Source: a virus. From it: a stretch of 51,303 nucleotides of DNA. Position 1 is the stretch's first letter. Every line of letters starts with the position of its first letter. Under the pieces are notes generated by a model. The model was not told the origin of the DNA. It did not search any database and was given only the letters and a program-made list of their open reading frames with translations. The DNA is taken from IMG/VR virus record IMGVR_UViG_3300046167_000984, positions 1 through 51,303 of that record, one strand, 5' to 3'. The translations under genes were made by a program, and so were the position numbers. Below are positions 40,537 through 48,109 of the stretch, in pieces.

Positions 40537-42585
40537 TCATACGTCAACTGTGTCAAGCCAGTTTGGACCTATTTTTGCTTCAAGTAGTAATGGTACATTC
40601 ATTTCTACGTTGTATGTTTTTTCTACAAGTTCATTGATGTTGTCGTTAAGTGACTCAATAATATCAATAACTTGTTGTTCTTCATCAGGGTGTATGTCAA
40701 CTACCATACTGTCGTGTACTGAATTTACTACGACAGAGTTTAATGGTTGTAACAATTCGTGAAGTTCATTCAGTACAATAGGTACTATATCACCTGTGGC
40801 AAACCCCTGTACTGGATAGTTCTTTATCATTGTGAAGTGACTTGGCATACCATTATCTCTGCGTCTTACATTTGGGAAAGCGTACTGTCGTCCTGACTTA
40901 TTAGTGATCTTCATAAAGCGTAGTGCTTCATCACCTAACTCCTTATGCCATGCAGCAATACCCTCATACTTCTCAATAAAATGTTTGTAGTAAGCGGCTT
41001 CAGCCTTAGATCTACCATACCCAGTAGCCCCGAAGAGGGGGGCAAATGTATGTGCCTTCGCTGAGGTCCTTGAGGTTTTCTGACCTGCATCTGTTATAAC
41101 TTTTGCTGTGTAACTGTGTACATCAAACCCTGTACTAATCTCTTTCATAGCCTTCTCGTCTTGAGCAAGGAACGCAGCAACTCTAAACTCAAGTTGAGCA
41201 AAGTCAGCTTCCATTATCTTTCCGTTTTCCCATCGTGAAACAAAGACTTTCTTCACAGGAAACGTACCGCCACGTGGCATGTTCTGCATGTTAGGATTGC
41301 GCCCACTGAACCGTCCAGTAGCTGTTATGTGTTGTGTTAAACCTACATGTAAGAACCCATCATGCTTAGTGTAGTTTGATATACCCTCAACAAAAGAACT
41401 TAGGTAACTACTAACAGCAGACAAACGTTTTAGATCATTAAGAAAAGACTCAGCTTCTTTCATGTTATTGTTTCTTGCAGTCGCTGCTAAGATTTCTAAG
41501 TTGTCTTTACTTGTACTAAAACCATTAGCACTAATCCATTTCTTATTAGGAGCTGTGAATTTTAAACCTGCAATCTGTTTTGTTTCTGTTAGTTGAAAGC
41601 CTCGCGTGTCACAGTCCTTACACTTATTAGGTCTGGCATACTTTGTACCATCCTTCTTTACTTTATATGTTTTGCCTACACCCTCACAGGTAGGACATGT
41701 AAATGCTTTTGTTCTGTACACAGGCTTAGAATTTGCTCTAACAGCATCCTTATATTCATCGACTGTAGATGTAAACTCAAACAGATCTGCCCATTCTTTC
41801 TTGTTAATCATACGCAGAGAGAACACAACCTGAGACATTTGTTCTGGACTACTAAGGTTTATAGGTGTGTCACCCATAAGCTCACGAACTTTCTTCTGTA
41901 GTCTACCCTCAATCTCTGCCTTCTCTTGTTCAAACTCTAATCTTACTTCGTCAAGGGCAGATCTATCCACCCTGATTCCCGACATGTACATTCTGGTAAG
42001 GGTTTTACAGGTGGTAAAGGTTGTATCTCTAATGACTTTGAGACCTTTGGATTCGGGCATGGCATAGTCTGCTTCGATACTATGGAACAACCAGCTAGTT
42101 GAGAGCAAGTCACACCTAAGATAAAAGCTAAGCTCATCCAACGGTATCTCATTTGTTGTGTACCCTTCTTTAAAATATCTTTTAAGTGTATCATCTTTCT
42201 GTACCTCTAGGTTTCTGCGTTCAGCACAAGCAGCTAAACTCAACGGAGTTCGTTGGCCTCTATCAAGTATGTACTCTGCTAACATAGTGTCATAGATCAA
42301 GCCATCATACTTGAATCCTGACTCCCATAGCCACATCATATCGTGCTGCGCGTTGTGCATTATGAGTAATGTTGTTAAGTCTAATATATCCTGGACTAGC
42401 TTATGCCCAGCGCCTGATGTATCCTTCGCCTCATCATGGTCTATATTTACAATATGTAATTCATCATGGTTGTCTGCATTAACCATACCAACTTGGACTA
42501 GATGATTGTTAATCTCAAACGGGTCCATGTGATCTTTGCCGTTACGTTTTGTTGTGCTGTTCTCAACATCTAATACTATTCTCAT
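40537..42585 (-). CDS. family A DNA polymerase with proofreading domain and zinc module, 682 aa
   Basis: The N-terminal 3-5 exonuclease has ExoI VLDVEN, ExoII NAQHDMMW and ExoIII YLRCD. The palm and fingers include ATGRFSGRNPNMQN, motif A IMEADFAQLEFR, motif B SRTSAKAHTFAPLFGATGYG and motif C VNSVHDSMVV. The residue aligned with E. coli Pol I position 762 is Phe, and position 766 also reads Phe. Inserted in the thumb (41600-41700) is CPTCEGVG...CKDCDTRG, a four-Cys DnaJ-like zinc module, at the place where T7 polymerase carries its thioredoxin-binding loop. This is the replicative enzyme. Confidence 0.93.
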   Translation of the reverse strand: MRIVLDVENSTTKRNGKDHMDPFEINNHLVQVGMVNADNHDELHIVNIDHDEAKDTSGAGHKLVQDILDLTTLLIMHNAQHDMMWLWESGFKYDGLIYDTMLAEYILDRGQRTPLSLAACAERRNLEVQKDDTLKRYFKEGYTTNEIPLDELSFYLRCDLLSTSWLFHSIEADYAMPESKGLKVIRDTTFTTCKTLTRMYMSGIRVDRSALDEVRLEFEQEKAEIEGRLQKKVRELMGDTPINLSSPEQMSQVVFSLRMINKKEWADLFEFTSTVDEYKDAVRANSKPVYRTKAFTCPTCEGVGKTYKVKKDGTKYARPNKCKDCDTRGFQLTETKQIAGLKFTAPNKKWISANGFSTSKDNLEILAATARNNNMKEAESFLNDLKRLSAVSSYLSSFVEGISNYTKHDGFLHVGLTQHITATGRFSGRNPNMQNMPRGGTFPVKKVFVSRWENGKIMEADFAQLEFRVAAFLAQDEKAMKEISTGFDVHSYTAKVITDAGQKTSRTSAKAHTFAPLFGATGYGRSKAEAAYYKHFIEKYEGIAAWHKELGDEALRFMKITNKSGRQYAFPNVRRRDNGMPSHFTMIKNYPVQGFATGDIVPIVLNELHELLQPLNSVVVNSVHDSMVVDIHPDEEQQVIDIIESLNDNINELVEKTYNVEMNVPLLLEAKIGPNWLDTVDV

Positions 42586-42593
42586 GTCTTACC

Positions 42594-43814
42594 TCAAGCT
42601 GAATAGATAGATCGTGATCCATCTAGTACACAAGTAATCTTACCCTGATACCCATTCAACTTATTCTTGGCTAAGTTTAAGTAACGAACTGGATCTTCGT
42701 CTTCACCCTCAGCTTGTTGTGTCTTACCTATCAAGACCATTAGGTCAGCCTCAGCTGCCTTGCCTGTCTTAGATCCTTCCATCATCGCTTGGTTAAGGTC
42801 AGCCTTACCCTCTGCTTCAGCAGATAGTTGTGACATCCAGATTACACAGCAGTCATACTGCTTAGCAATATTACGTGCATGGATAGCAGCAGTCTTGAGT
42901 GTAATGTCACTCCTCTCACTGCTTATATCAGCAAACTTATCACCCATGTCAAGAACTACAATGTCGGGCTTCTCTTGTTTTACAACAGACTCAACCCATG
43001 CCATACCCTTACCTGTACTATCCTTGAACAAGACATTAGTGCGGATAGGTTCATAACGTTTCTGTGCCAAAGCTTTATTCTCTCTGACTTCTTTCATAGT
43101 CATATTAGATGAGGCACTGATATACCTTGCAGCAACACGTGTGTATGCCTCTTCGTTACATAGTATAATACACTTAGCACCCTGATGTGCAAAGCCTTGT
43201 GCACCTGCTATAAGGCTGGCATGGAAAGAAGTCTTACCAGTATTGGGACGAGCGCCAACCAACACAAGGTGACCACCACTAACGCCTTCCACCCTACGAG
43301 CCAAGGAAGATATGTTAAAGCTCCACTTGGATTCCAGAAGCGTTGCATCAAGTATTGTGTCAAGGCTATTGTCGTCCCAGTCAACACGTAGATTAGGAGT
43401 AAAATCATTTTTGTATTCCTCTAGTAGTCGTCGCAGAGGTTCTAAACTATCCTCTGTTCCATTAACAAAATCAAACCCTAGGTTTGCTACACGATCACCT
43501 ACATGCTGTTGAAACAACTGTGACAATGTGTCTTGTGCTATCTCTTCTTTGATAGGCTCGGTAATTGCTATACGTTTAAACAGATCTTCATACGCTCCGC
43601 GAGTAGCGGTAGTAAGACTAGCATTCATTCTATTGAACACAGCCTCTAGATCCGCAACAGTTAGGTCACCCTCATAGGATTCCATAGCACCATCAAGTGC
43701 CTGTTTAATCTTACGTACATCCTTACTAAATATTTTATCTGGGCAACGTATGCCCTTGTGTTGATCATAAAAGTTACGATCTAGTAACGTTTTAATCAGT
43801 GCTAATTCCATCAT
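42594..43814 (-). CDS. replicative DNA helicase (DnaB / T7 gp4 helicase type), 406 aa
   Basis: A RecA-like core with Walker A GARPNTGKTS, Walker B IVVLDMGDKF and a motif CCVIWMSQLSAEAEGKADLN that contains the sensor and Gln, as in DnaB-type hexameric helicases. The N-terminal 150 residues are helical and lack a zinc finger and TOPRIM domain; the primase is a separate gene at 44491-45292. It unwinds DNA 5-prime to 3-prime ahead of the polymerase. A purine-rich TAGGAGA precedes the ATG. Confidence 0.9.
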   Translation of the reverse strand: MMELALIKTLLDRNFYDQHKGIRCPDKIFSKDVRKIKQALDGAMESYEGDLTVADLEAVFNRMNASLTTATRGAYEDLFKRIAITEPIKEEIAQDTLSQLFQQHVGDRVANLGFDFVNGTEDSLEPLRRLLEEYKNDFTPNLRVDWDDNSLDTILDATLLESKWSFNISSLARRVEGVSGGHLVLVGARPNTGKTSFHASLIAGAQGFAHQGAKCIILCNEEAYTRVAARYISASSNMTMKEVRENKALAQKRYEPIRTNVLFKDSTGKGMAWVESVVKQEKPDIVVLDMGDKFADISSERSDITLKTAAIHARNIAKQYDCCVIWMSQLSAEAEGKADLNQAMMEGSKTGKAAEADLMVLIGKTQQAEGEDEDPVRYLNLAKNKLNGYQGKITCVLDGSRSIYSA

Positions 43815-43864
43815 TCTTTTTGTCTCCTACAACAATATATTATATATCTTCTAAGTGCTACTCA

Positions 43865-44101
43865 TCACTCATGTTTAAGCTCCACGTAGTACGAACCTGC
43901 ACTACTCTTATACGCAGCCATAATGTCTAACCACTGTTGGCTACTCATGATTAACATTTGATAAGCATCCATCTCAGGTTCGAACTGTCTCATGTATACA
44001 GTACCCTCATCTCCAAAGATAATCTCTATGTCTTCATGCTTACCAGAGTGATCTAATGTAGTGATGATTGATGCATCAGATTCAAACTCAACTGTGAACA
44101 T
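43865..44101 (-). CDS. hypothetical acidic protein, 78 aa
   Basis: The start MFTVEFESDASIITTLDHSG at 44101 is preceded by GGAGGG, so I prefer it to the TTG at 44119. The N-terminal half is beta-rich, the C-terminal half helical (YQMLIMSSQQWLDIMAAYKS). I recall similar small proteins in phage replication modules. Function unknown. A 50-base gap with a TATAAT-like element separates it from the helicase. Confidence 0.6.
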   Translation of the reverse strand: MFTVEFESDASIITTLDHSGKHEDIEIIFGDEGTVYMRQFEPEMDAYQMLIMSSQQWLDIMAAYKSSAGSYYVELKHE

Positions 44102-44216
44102 CTGAACCCTCCGATACAATTATATTTACTTGTGCTACATTACCTACAACTTTAACGATCTTAAACTCTAATCCTTCTTTGGTAAGTAATCTTCTTAACA
44201 TAGATACTGGTATCAT
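44088..44216 (-). CDS. hypothetical small protein, 42 aa
   Basis: The ORF reads MIPVSMLRRLLTKEGLEFKI, then VKVVGNVAQVNIIVSEGSD, a helix plus two beta-strands. It starts at an ATGA overlap with the DUF3310 gene and overlaps the following start by 14 bases. Coupling supports it; no homology is recognised. Confidence 0.5.
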   Translation of the reverse strand: MIPVSMLRRLLTKEGLEFKIVKVVGNVAQVNIIVSEGSDVHS

Positions 44217-44494
44217 ACATCTGCCTTTCCTGTTAGTTTTATCAACCTAGCTAAATACCACTGTGATTTCAGTAGGTCTTCTTGTTTGTTCTTGTATCTC
44301 CATCGGTGTAGATACTTAGCTATGTTACCTCTTAGGTATCCTATATATTCTTCTTCGGTTAGGAAGTCTTCTATGTAATCAATACATTCAATACTACCTT
44401 TGCCATAATGCGCTGGGTTGTTTACATTATCCATTCTGTTCTCTGCTAATAGTTCTGGTATAGAGTTAGGGTCTATCATATCTTTAATAATCAA
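44213..44494 (-). CDS. DUF3310 protein (T7 gp1.7-type), 93 aa
   Basis: The sequence NNPAHYGKGSIECIDYIEDF, EEEYIGYLRGNIAKYLHRWR and LLKSQWYLARLI is the DUF3310 signature (PaHY..g.iE.id, G...KYl.R). In T7, gp1.7 is a nucleotide kinase acting on dTMP and dGMP; many short DUF3310 proteins have no demonstrated function. Here it sits in the primase-helicase region, which fits a nucleotide role. Confidence 0.8.
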   Translation of the reverse strand: MIIKDMIDPNSIPELLAENRMDNVNNPAHYGKGSIECIDYIEDFLTEEEYIGYLRGNIAKYLHRWRYKNKQEDLLKSQWYLARLIKLTGKADV

Positions 44495-44715
44495 TCAAGG
44501 CGACTGCATATCTCCTGTAGTTTTTCCAGGTCTTCTGGCATACGATACTTAATATCGTCAGATAAACTTAGTGCTATTGTTTTGTTGCCTGTCCAAAGTT
44601 CTATCTCTCTACGATACTCGATAGTCTTTGATACTGCGTCAGGATCTAGTGCAATCACAGCCTTATCATACTCACCTATCTTCTCAAAGTGTTTATGATT
44701 CATGCTCGTACCCAA
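44491..44715 (-). CDS. primase TOPRIM C-terminal part (frameshifted from upstream gene)
   Basis: This frame continues the TOPRIM domain of the primase: GTSMN, then YDKAVIALDPDAVSKTIEYR carrying the conserved DxD, and a helical end. The upstream frame reads AILG then YEHES and stops. Removing one base from the G-run opposite 44711-44713 joins them as AILGTSMNHKHF, the usual primase form, and the fused ORF is 266 aa. Translation alone would start at ATG 44703 or TTG 44715, but an independent half-TOPRIM protein is unlikely. Confidence 0.75.
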   Translation of the reverse strand: MGTSMNHKHFEKIGEYDKAVIALDPDAVSKTIEYRREIELWTGNKTIALSLSDDIKYRMPEDLEKLQEICSRLD

Positions 44716-45292
44716 GGATAGCCATACAACTAACGTCAGGTAACTCTTGATAGGCTACTAAAGCAGAGATTACATCCTCTACAATAACTATAGTAGAGCC
44801 TACACCTACTGTATAATAGTCTGCTGCACCTGTGTAGCGATACCACTTAGGTGTCTGAGTAGCACCCACTGCCCTGCCTATAGCATCAATCATCTTATGT
44901 TTATTATATATAGGAAAGACTACGCGCTCTTGTTGTACATCATAGAAGGTGTTACCTACTATACCCCATCGCCTCATAAACCTATTGTGCTTAGTGTGTT
45001 GTCGTGTAGGTTCTACTAGCTGTGCTGGTATCTCCATAGTTTCTACCTCTATATTAGTTTGATCCTGCGCTGGGCGTAGTTGTCTGCGTATCTCAGATGC
45101 AGTCATGTCTGTATCAAACCTACCACCTACATTACACCCTAGCTTGTAACAGTTATACATCAATACACCTACTTCACAAGAGGCTGAGAAAGTATTCTTA
45201 CCTCTACAGAAAGGGCAGTCACCTCGGTGTGGTCCATGTGCTGTTACAGATGCAGCATATTCTCTGTGCTGTTTCCAGTTATGTTTACTCAT
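44693..45292 (-). CDS. DNA primase (zinc finger and TOPRIM, main part)
   Basis: A T7 gp4-type primase domain. The N-terminal zinc-binding region is GDCPFCRGKNTFSASCEVGV followed by MYNCYKLGCNVGG, with Cys pairs for template recognition. The core contains RERVVFPIYNKHKMIDAIGR-like fold and TIVIVEDVISALVAYQ, the TOPRIM Glu motif. The frame ends prematurely at YEHES; the DxD half lies in the next frame. It makes RNA primers and is encoded apart from the helicase. Its start overlaps the HNH gene stop as ATGA. Confidence 0.85.
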   Translation of the reverse strand: MSKHNWKQHREYAASVTAHGPHRGDCPFCRGKNTFSASCEVGVLMYNCYKLGCNVGGRFDTDMTASEIRRQLRPAQDQTNIEVETMEIPAQLVEPTRQHTKHNRFMRRWGIVGNTFYDVQQERVVFPIYNKHKMIDAIGRAVGATQTPKWYRYTGAADYYTVGVGSTIVIVEDVISALVAYQELPDVSCMAILGYEHES

Positions 45293-45639
45293 ACTCTAGC
45301 CAACTTCTTTATACCATAGTGTTCTTCAGTGTTAGTTCTTATAGAATGACAATTAGAACACAACACCTGACACTTGAATATTTCTTCTTTTATTTTCTTG
45401 TTACTCTTAGTCTTCTTACCATAGCGTAGGTAGTGTGCTCTCTTTGCTATTTCAAACTTCTTATCCTTAGGATTAACATGATCAAACTCTAATGCCGCTG
45501 CATGTTCTTTGTACTTACAAATTTTACAACCCTTAATCAACTTATATCTATGCAGTATAGCCATGCCTTCATCATACTTTTTTCTTCTGCGTATATTATC
45601 TTTTTCTTTACTCTCTTCACTTCTCACTCTCATCTTCAT
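45289..45639 (-). CDS. HNH-type endonuclease, about 116 aa
   Basis: The sequence CKICKYKEHAAALEFDHVNP, then CQVLCSNCHSIRTNTE, is an HNH/McrA-like zinc fold with CxxC, DHV and CxxCH. Such small phage HNH proteins can be homing-type nucleases or help packaging. The frame opens to 45672, but ATG 45639 or 45633 (spaced from GAGGG) is more likely, as the upstream part overlaps the integrase. It stops in an ATGA overlap with the primase. Confidence 0.72.
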   Translation of the reverse strand: MKMRVRSEESKEKDNIRRRKKYDEGMAILHRYKLIKGCKICKYKEHAAALEFDHVNPKDKKFEIAKRAHYLRYGKKTKSNKKIKEEIFKCQVLCSNCHSIRTNTEEHYGIKKLARV

Positions 45640-46009
45640 TCCCTCTCGCTGATAGTGCTTTAGATGCACCACTCAATGTATTTACTATATAAGGTTTCAC
45701 CGATTGTATATTCTTATGTCCTGTTACCTGCATGATATTAGCTAAGTCAACCCCACCTTCCATCATCTCAGTCACAGCAGTACGGCGTAAGTCCATAGCT
45801 GTAAGCTCTCTAGGTAGATTAGCTTCGTCCAGTACCTCATTGATAAGTAAGGATATTTCACTCTTATCGTAGGGTGTGTATGCCCCTGCCTCTTGGCTTA
45901 ACTCTAGGTGCTACATAATCCTGGAATCCAAAGTCTTCCTTCTGTTGTCTCAACATCTCACACAACCCATTAGATATAGGTAAGTGTATCTCAGCATTAC
46001 GTTTACTTT
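45617..46009 (-). pseudogene. tyrosine integrase C-terminal part in shifted frames
   Basis: Two successive frames continue the integrase. The first reads QSKRNAEIHLPISNGLCEML and EDFGFQDYVAPRVKPR, with the core Lys in SKR. The second reads GAYTPYDKSEISLLINEVLD, then MDLRRTAVTEMMEGG (the second Arg box), VTGHKNIQSVKPYIVNTLSG (the His and the nucleophilic Tyr) and ends DESEK. Each junction requires dropping one base, near 46007-46009 (TTT) and 45883-45886 (CCCC). All catalytic residues survive except that the HxxR box has Asp for His. The repaired ORF is 305 aa. Confidence 0.75.
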
Positions 46010-46536
46010 GTGTCTAGGTCTAAGCGACACTGATCTAAGTCTAAGGTATCCCAAGTCATAACTCTCATGTCGCCTATGCGCTGACCCCAATCGTATGCCA
46101 TGTGTACTATAAGACTAATGCTACGCCATCTGAAGTCACTGTAACCTGTCTCAAGAAAGGTTTTGATCTGATCTCTACTCCAGTATACACGTCTTTGTTT
46201 ACTAGACTTGGTAGGTACAAGTGCTACTGGATTGTGTATCATTACATCCTGTCTCATGGAATACTTCCAAGCAGCAGACAGTACAGACTTACGATAGTTA
46301 GCAGTACGTATACCTGTCTTGAGCCATATGTCATACGCTTGTATAAGATGTCTTACTTTAATATTAGTACAACGATATTCACCAAGGGTCTTACCTTCCA
46401 CAGATGTGCTTATCACAGACGATAGATGTGTTTCATAATCTTTTTGAGATGCACCAGATAGTCTAGCAAAAGCAGGTGATACAAGATAGAACTCTATAAT
46501 GTCACACAACTTAGCGTTACCCTTGGGTATTTTCAT
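46003..46536 (-). CDS. int: tyrosine site-specific integrase, N-terminal and first catalytic part
   Basis: A core-binding helical N-terminal region (SGASQKDYETHLSSVISTSV, YRKSVLSAAWKYSMRQDVMI) is followed by the first catalytic Arg box, YDWGQRIGDMRVMTWDTLDL. The ORF then stops after CRLDLDTK, in the middle of the catalytic domain. The rest is encoded in shifted frames to 45617. AAGGGAAGG lies ahead of the ATG. Intact, it would catalyse integration into a bacterial attachment site. As read, it is truncated and inactive. Confidence 0.85.
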   Translation of the reverse strand: MKIPKGNAKLCDIIEFYLVSPAFARLSGASQKDYETHLSSVISTSVEGKTLGEYRCTNIKVRHLIQAYDIWLKTGIRTANYRKSVLSAAWKYSMRQDVMIHNPVALVPTKSSKQRRVYWSRDQIKTFLETGYSDFRWRSISLIVHMAYDWGQRIGDMRVMTWDTLDLDQCRLDLDTK

Positions 46537-46537
46537 G

Positions 46538-46621
46538 TTACCTTCCCTTCACGTTTTTGTACCAGAGATATAAAGCACCACCAATGTAAGCAGCAATAAC
46601 AGTTAATGGTAGTAGATGCAT
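46538..46621 (-). CDS. 27-aa membrane microprotein
   Basis: The ORF reads MHLLPLTVIAAYIGGALYLW, then YKNVKGR, one membrane helix with a basic cytoplasmic end. Its ATG overlaps the previous stop as TAATG, and the integrase ribosome binding site follows inside its last codons. Such size makes the call tentative; function unknown. Confidence 0.4.
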   Translation of the reverse strand: MHLLPLTVIAAYIGGALYLWYKNVKGR

Positions 46622-46797
46622 TAGAATGTTGGATGCCATACGTCACCTTCCTCTATAGTTTTTTTAATATATAATGCTTCGTTCTCATACATATGAGCCT
46701 TGGCTGTATTGCCATTCCAAAGAGCATCGTCAGCCTGTCTCATCAGAAAAGCGTGGTACTTCTGAGCAGGTAACAGGCGAGTATCTTCATTCATCAT
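46621..46797 (-). CDS. hypothetical helical protein, 58 aa
   Basis: From MMNEDTRLLPAQKYHAFLMR the protein is an amphipathic helical hairpin ending in a Trp-containing tail (EGDVWHPTF). The two ATGs at 46797 and 46794 overlap the stop of the Api92-like gene; the GTG at 46836 would be shadow of that gene. I recognise no family. Confidence 0.55.
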   Translation of the reverse strand: MMNEDTRLLPAQKYHAFLMRQADDALWNGNTAKAHMYENEALYIKKTIEEGDVWHPTF

Positions 46798-47272
46798 TTT
46801 CTTCCTGCCATTCTTGGTAGTACGTATACTCACCATCTAAATCAAACTCTTCTATTAGTTCAGTAGGTATGCTATCTTTCCAATCCTCATTACTAAACTC
46901 AACACTGTAGGTATTGTTTATATCTAAGGCACTATCGTATTCACCTATGTAACACATTCCTGGCTCATAGTAGGATGCATCTATGTTGATCTTTAATCTA
47001 TCAGCACCTGTATCGTATGCACCTGTAGGTGGACTCCATGCACTCTGAAACCCTAGGTGTAAGTTGGATGTATCACCATCCTCAAACAGGTTAGCCTCTA
47101 CATCCTGTACTTCCCACTTAGTATTCCACTCAGTACAGGCAACACCATAATCGTATTCACCAATAGGTGCTAGGTGTTCCAGTAACCCACCCCTATCTGC
47201 CGCTTCTTTGATAGCCGTTAATACTTTTACATCACCTGTAATTATTACCCTGTTCTCACACCAGTTGGGCAT
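46787..47272 (-). CDS. Api92-like (DUF1281) protein, 161 aa
   Basis: The start MPNWCENRVIITGDVKVLTA carries the PNWCxN signature of Api92-like ferredoxin-fold proteins found in phages and plasmids. Later LGFQSAWSPPTGAYD and YEPGMCYIGEYD also fit the family. Function in these families is not established. The ATG at 47272 forms a TAATG overlap with the upstream stop, so I prefer it to the upstream TTG at 47299. Confidence 0.72.
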   Translation of the reverse strand: MPNWCENRVIITGDVKVLTAIKEAADRGGLLEHLAPIGEYDYGVACTEWNTKWEVQDVEANLFEDGDTSNLHLGFQSAWSPPTGAYDTGADRLKINIDASYYEPGMCYIGEYDSALDINNTYSVEFSNEDWKDSIPTELIEEFDLDGEYTYYQEWQEENDE

Positions 47273-47511
47273 TACATATCTCCTTTGTTTAACATCCATA
47301 CACGTCTGTTAGTTTGATCTACCTTACGAGTAACAACCTGACACCCTATCTTCTTAGCGTGAGTGTATATACTAGCCAAGGCAGCACGTTTTACTACTAC
47401 ACTATCGCCTACTTTCATATGCTTTAGCAATGCTTCGTAACCTTTGTTAGGTGCACCGCGTCCATCCTTGGTTGATGGTAAAGGTACGTTCTTCTCAATC
47501 ATAAATGTCAT
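47272..47511 (-). CDS. hypothetical protein, 79 aa
   Basis: The sequence has MTFMIEKNVPLPSTKDGRGA, GYEALLKHMKVGDSVVVKRA and an end VTRKVDQTNRRVWMLNKG. I recognise the pattern of small marine-phage proteins in early modules (annotated as a domain of unknown function) where a small beta domain with a helix is predicted. Coupled at both ends (ATGA in, TAATG out). Confidence 0.62.
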   Translation of the reverse strand: MTFMIEKNVPLPSTKDGRGAPNKGYEALLKHMKVGDSVVVKRAALASIYTHAKKIGCQVVTRKVDQTNRRVWMLNKGDM

Positions 47512-47642
47512 TTTACTTCCATCCTTATGCCTTTAATTTTCTCATACATTTTATATAGACGTAGCAAAGCTTCCCTGCTACGCGCTGTGTGGTAGCATAT
47601 GTGCTCACCAGTTGATACACTGTAGATGTTAAGCTTATGCAC
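47508..47642 (-). CDS. hypothetical small protein with GTG start, 44 aa
   Basis: Beginning at GTG 47642 (after GAGGAG with 8-base spacing) the ORF encodes HKLNIYSVSTGEHICYHTAR, then SREALLRLYKMYEKIKGIRM. It ends at an ATGA overlap with the next gene and starts one base inside the stop of the previous one. Composition suggests a beta hairpin plus basic helix. Function unknown. Confidence 0.5.
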   Translation of the reverse strand: MHKLNIYSVSTGEHICYHTARSREALLRLYKMYEKIKGIRMEVK

Positions 47643-47794
47643 TATACACTCTCCTCTTCTATTTGTTTAAATATACTAGCTAACCTAGCAACACTTTCTT
47701 TAGGTAGAGTTACTTCCTCTGCCTCACTCTTAACTAACATACCACCATCTTCTAAGATAGTAGCAGTCCACTCAGGTGTTAGTTGTACTTCCAT
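47642..47794 (-). CDS. hypothetical acidic small protein, 50 aa
   Basis: The ORF reads MEVQLTPEWTATILEDGGML, then SEAEEVTLPKESVARLASIF and an acidic end. Its start overlaps the HTH gene stop by one base. The Glu-rich amphipathic character and coupling support translation. No family is recognised. Confidence 0.5.
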   Translation of the reverse strand: MEVQLTPEWTATILEDGGMLVKSEAEEVTLPKESVARLASIFKQIEEESV

Positions 47795-48024
47795 TATGCA
47801 TTCTCCTCTACTAATGTGTAACGTGTGTATCTTTGATTTGTAACTGGGTGTCTTCCCTTGATGCCATCAATACGATAGCCTGACTTACGTAGCTCAGAGA
47901 TACGCTTGGGGAAAGACTGTATGCTATAGTCTATCAAAGCTTCGCGTAAGGTTAGACCCTTAGATGCACGAAGGTGCTTGAGTATCATTGTGTGTTGAGA
48001 CATTTTCTTATTTGTATTTCTCAT
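47794..48024 (-). CDS. winged-helix/HTH DNA-binding protein, 76 aa
   Basis: The segment ILKHLRASKGLTLREALIDY and IQSFPKRISELRKSGYRIDG forms a helix-turn-helix with a following wing (RYTRYTLVE), a pattern of small phage HTH regulators. It is the first gene after the promoter and palindrome at 48057-48109, so it may regulate that promoter; that is inference. GAGGA lies before the ATG. ATG 48024 and ATG 48003 are both possible. Confidence 0.72.
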   Translation of the reverse strand: MRNTNKKMSQHTMILKHLRASKGLTLREALIDYSIQSFPKRISELRKSGYRIDGIKGRHPVTNQRYTRYTLVEENA

Positions 48025-48056
48025 ATTTATATTCCTCTATGTTATATTATGTGTAA

Positions 48057-48085
48057 GATATATTATTAGTTTTAGTGTTAGTCAA
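48057..48085 (-). promoter_or_regulatory. sigma70-like promoter of minus-strand module
   Basis: On the minus strand, TTGACT (48085-48080) is followed after 17 bases by TATATC (48062-48057). The transcript would start near 48050, 26 bases before the HTH gene. This 85-base gap is the only sizeable intergenic space in the right arm, so it is the best promoter candidate there. Confidence 0.5.
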
Positions 48086-48095
48086 TGTTACTAAT

Positions 48096-48109
48096 ATGTC
48101 ACGTGACAT
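48096..48109. promoter_or_regulatory. 14-bp perfect palindrome, candidate operator
   Basis: ATGTCACGTGACAT is a perfect palindrome just upstream of the -35 element and directly after the stop codon of the zinc-ribbon gene. It fits the site of a dimeric regulator. I did not find a second copy by eye. Confidence 0.5.

Noticed and set aside
43815-43864. TATAAT-like sequence before the helicase gene on the minus strand
   Set aside because: The -35 position reads TGATGA, a poor match, and AT-rich spacers throw up such hexamers often.
44097-44120. Upstream TTG starts for the 78-aa protein
   Set aside because: GGAGGG is correctly spaced for ATG 44101; the TTG at 44119 has no ribosome binding site.
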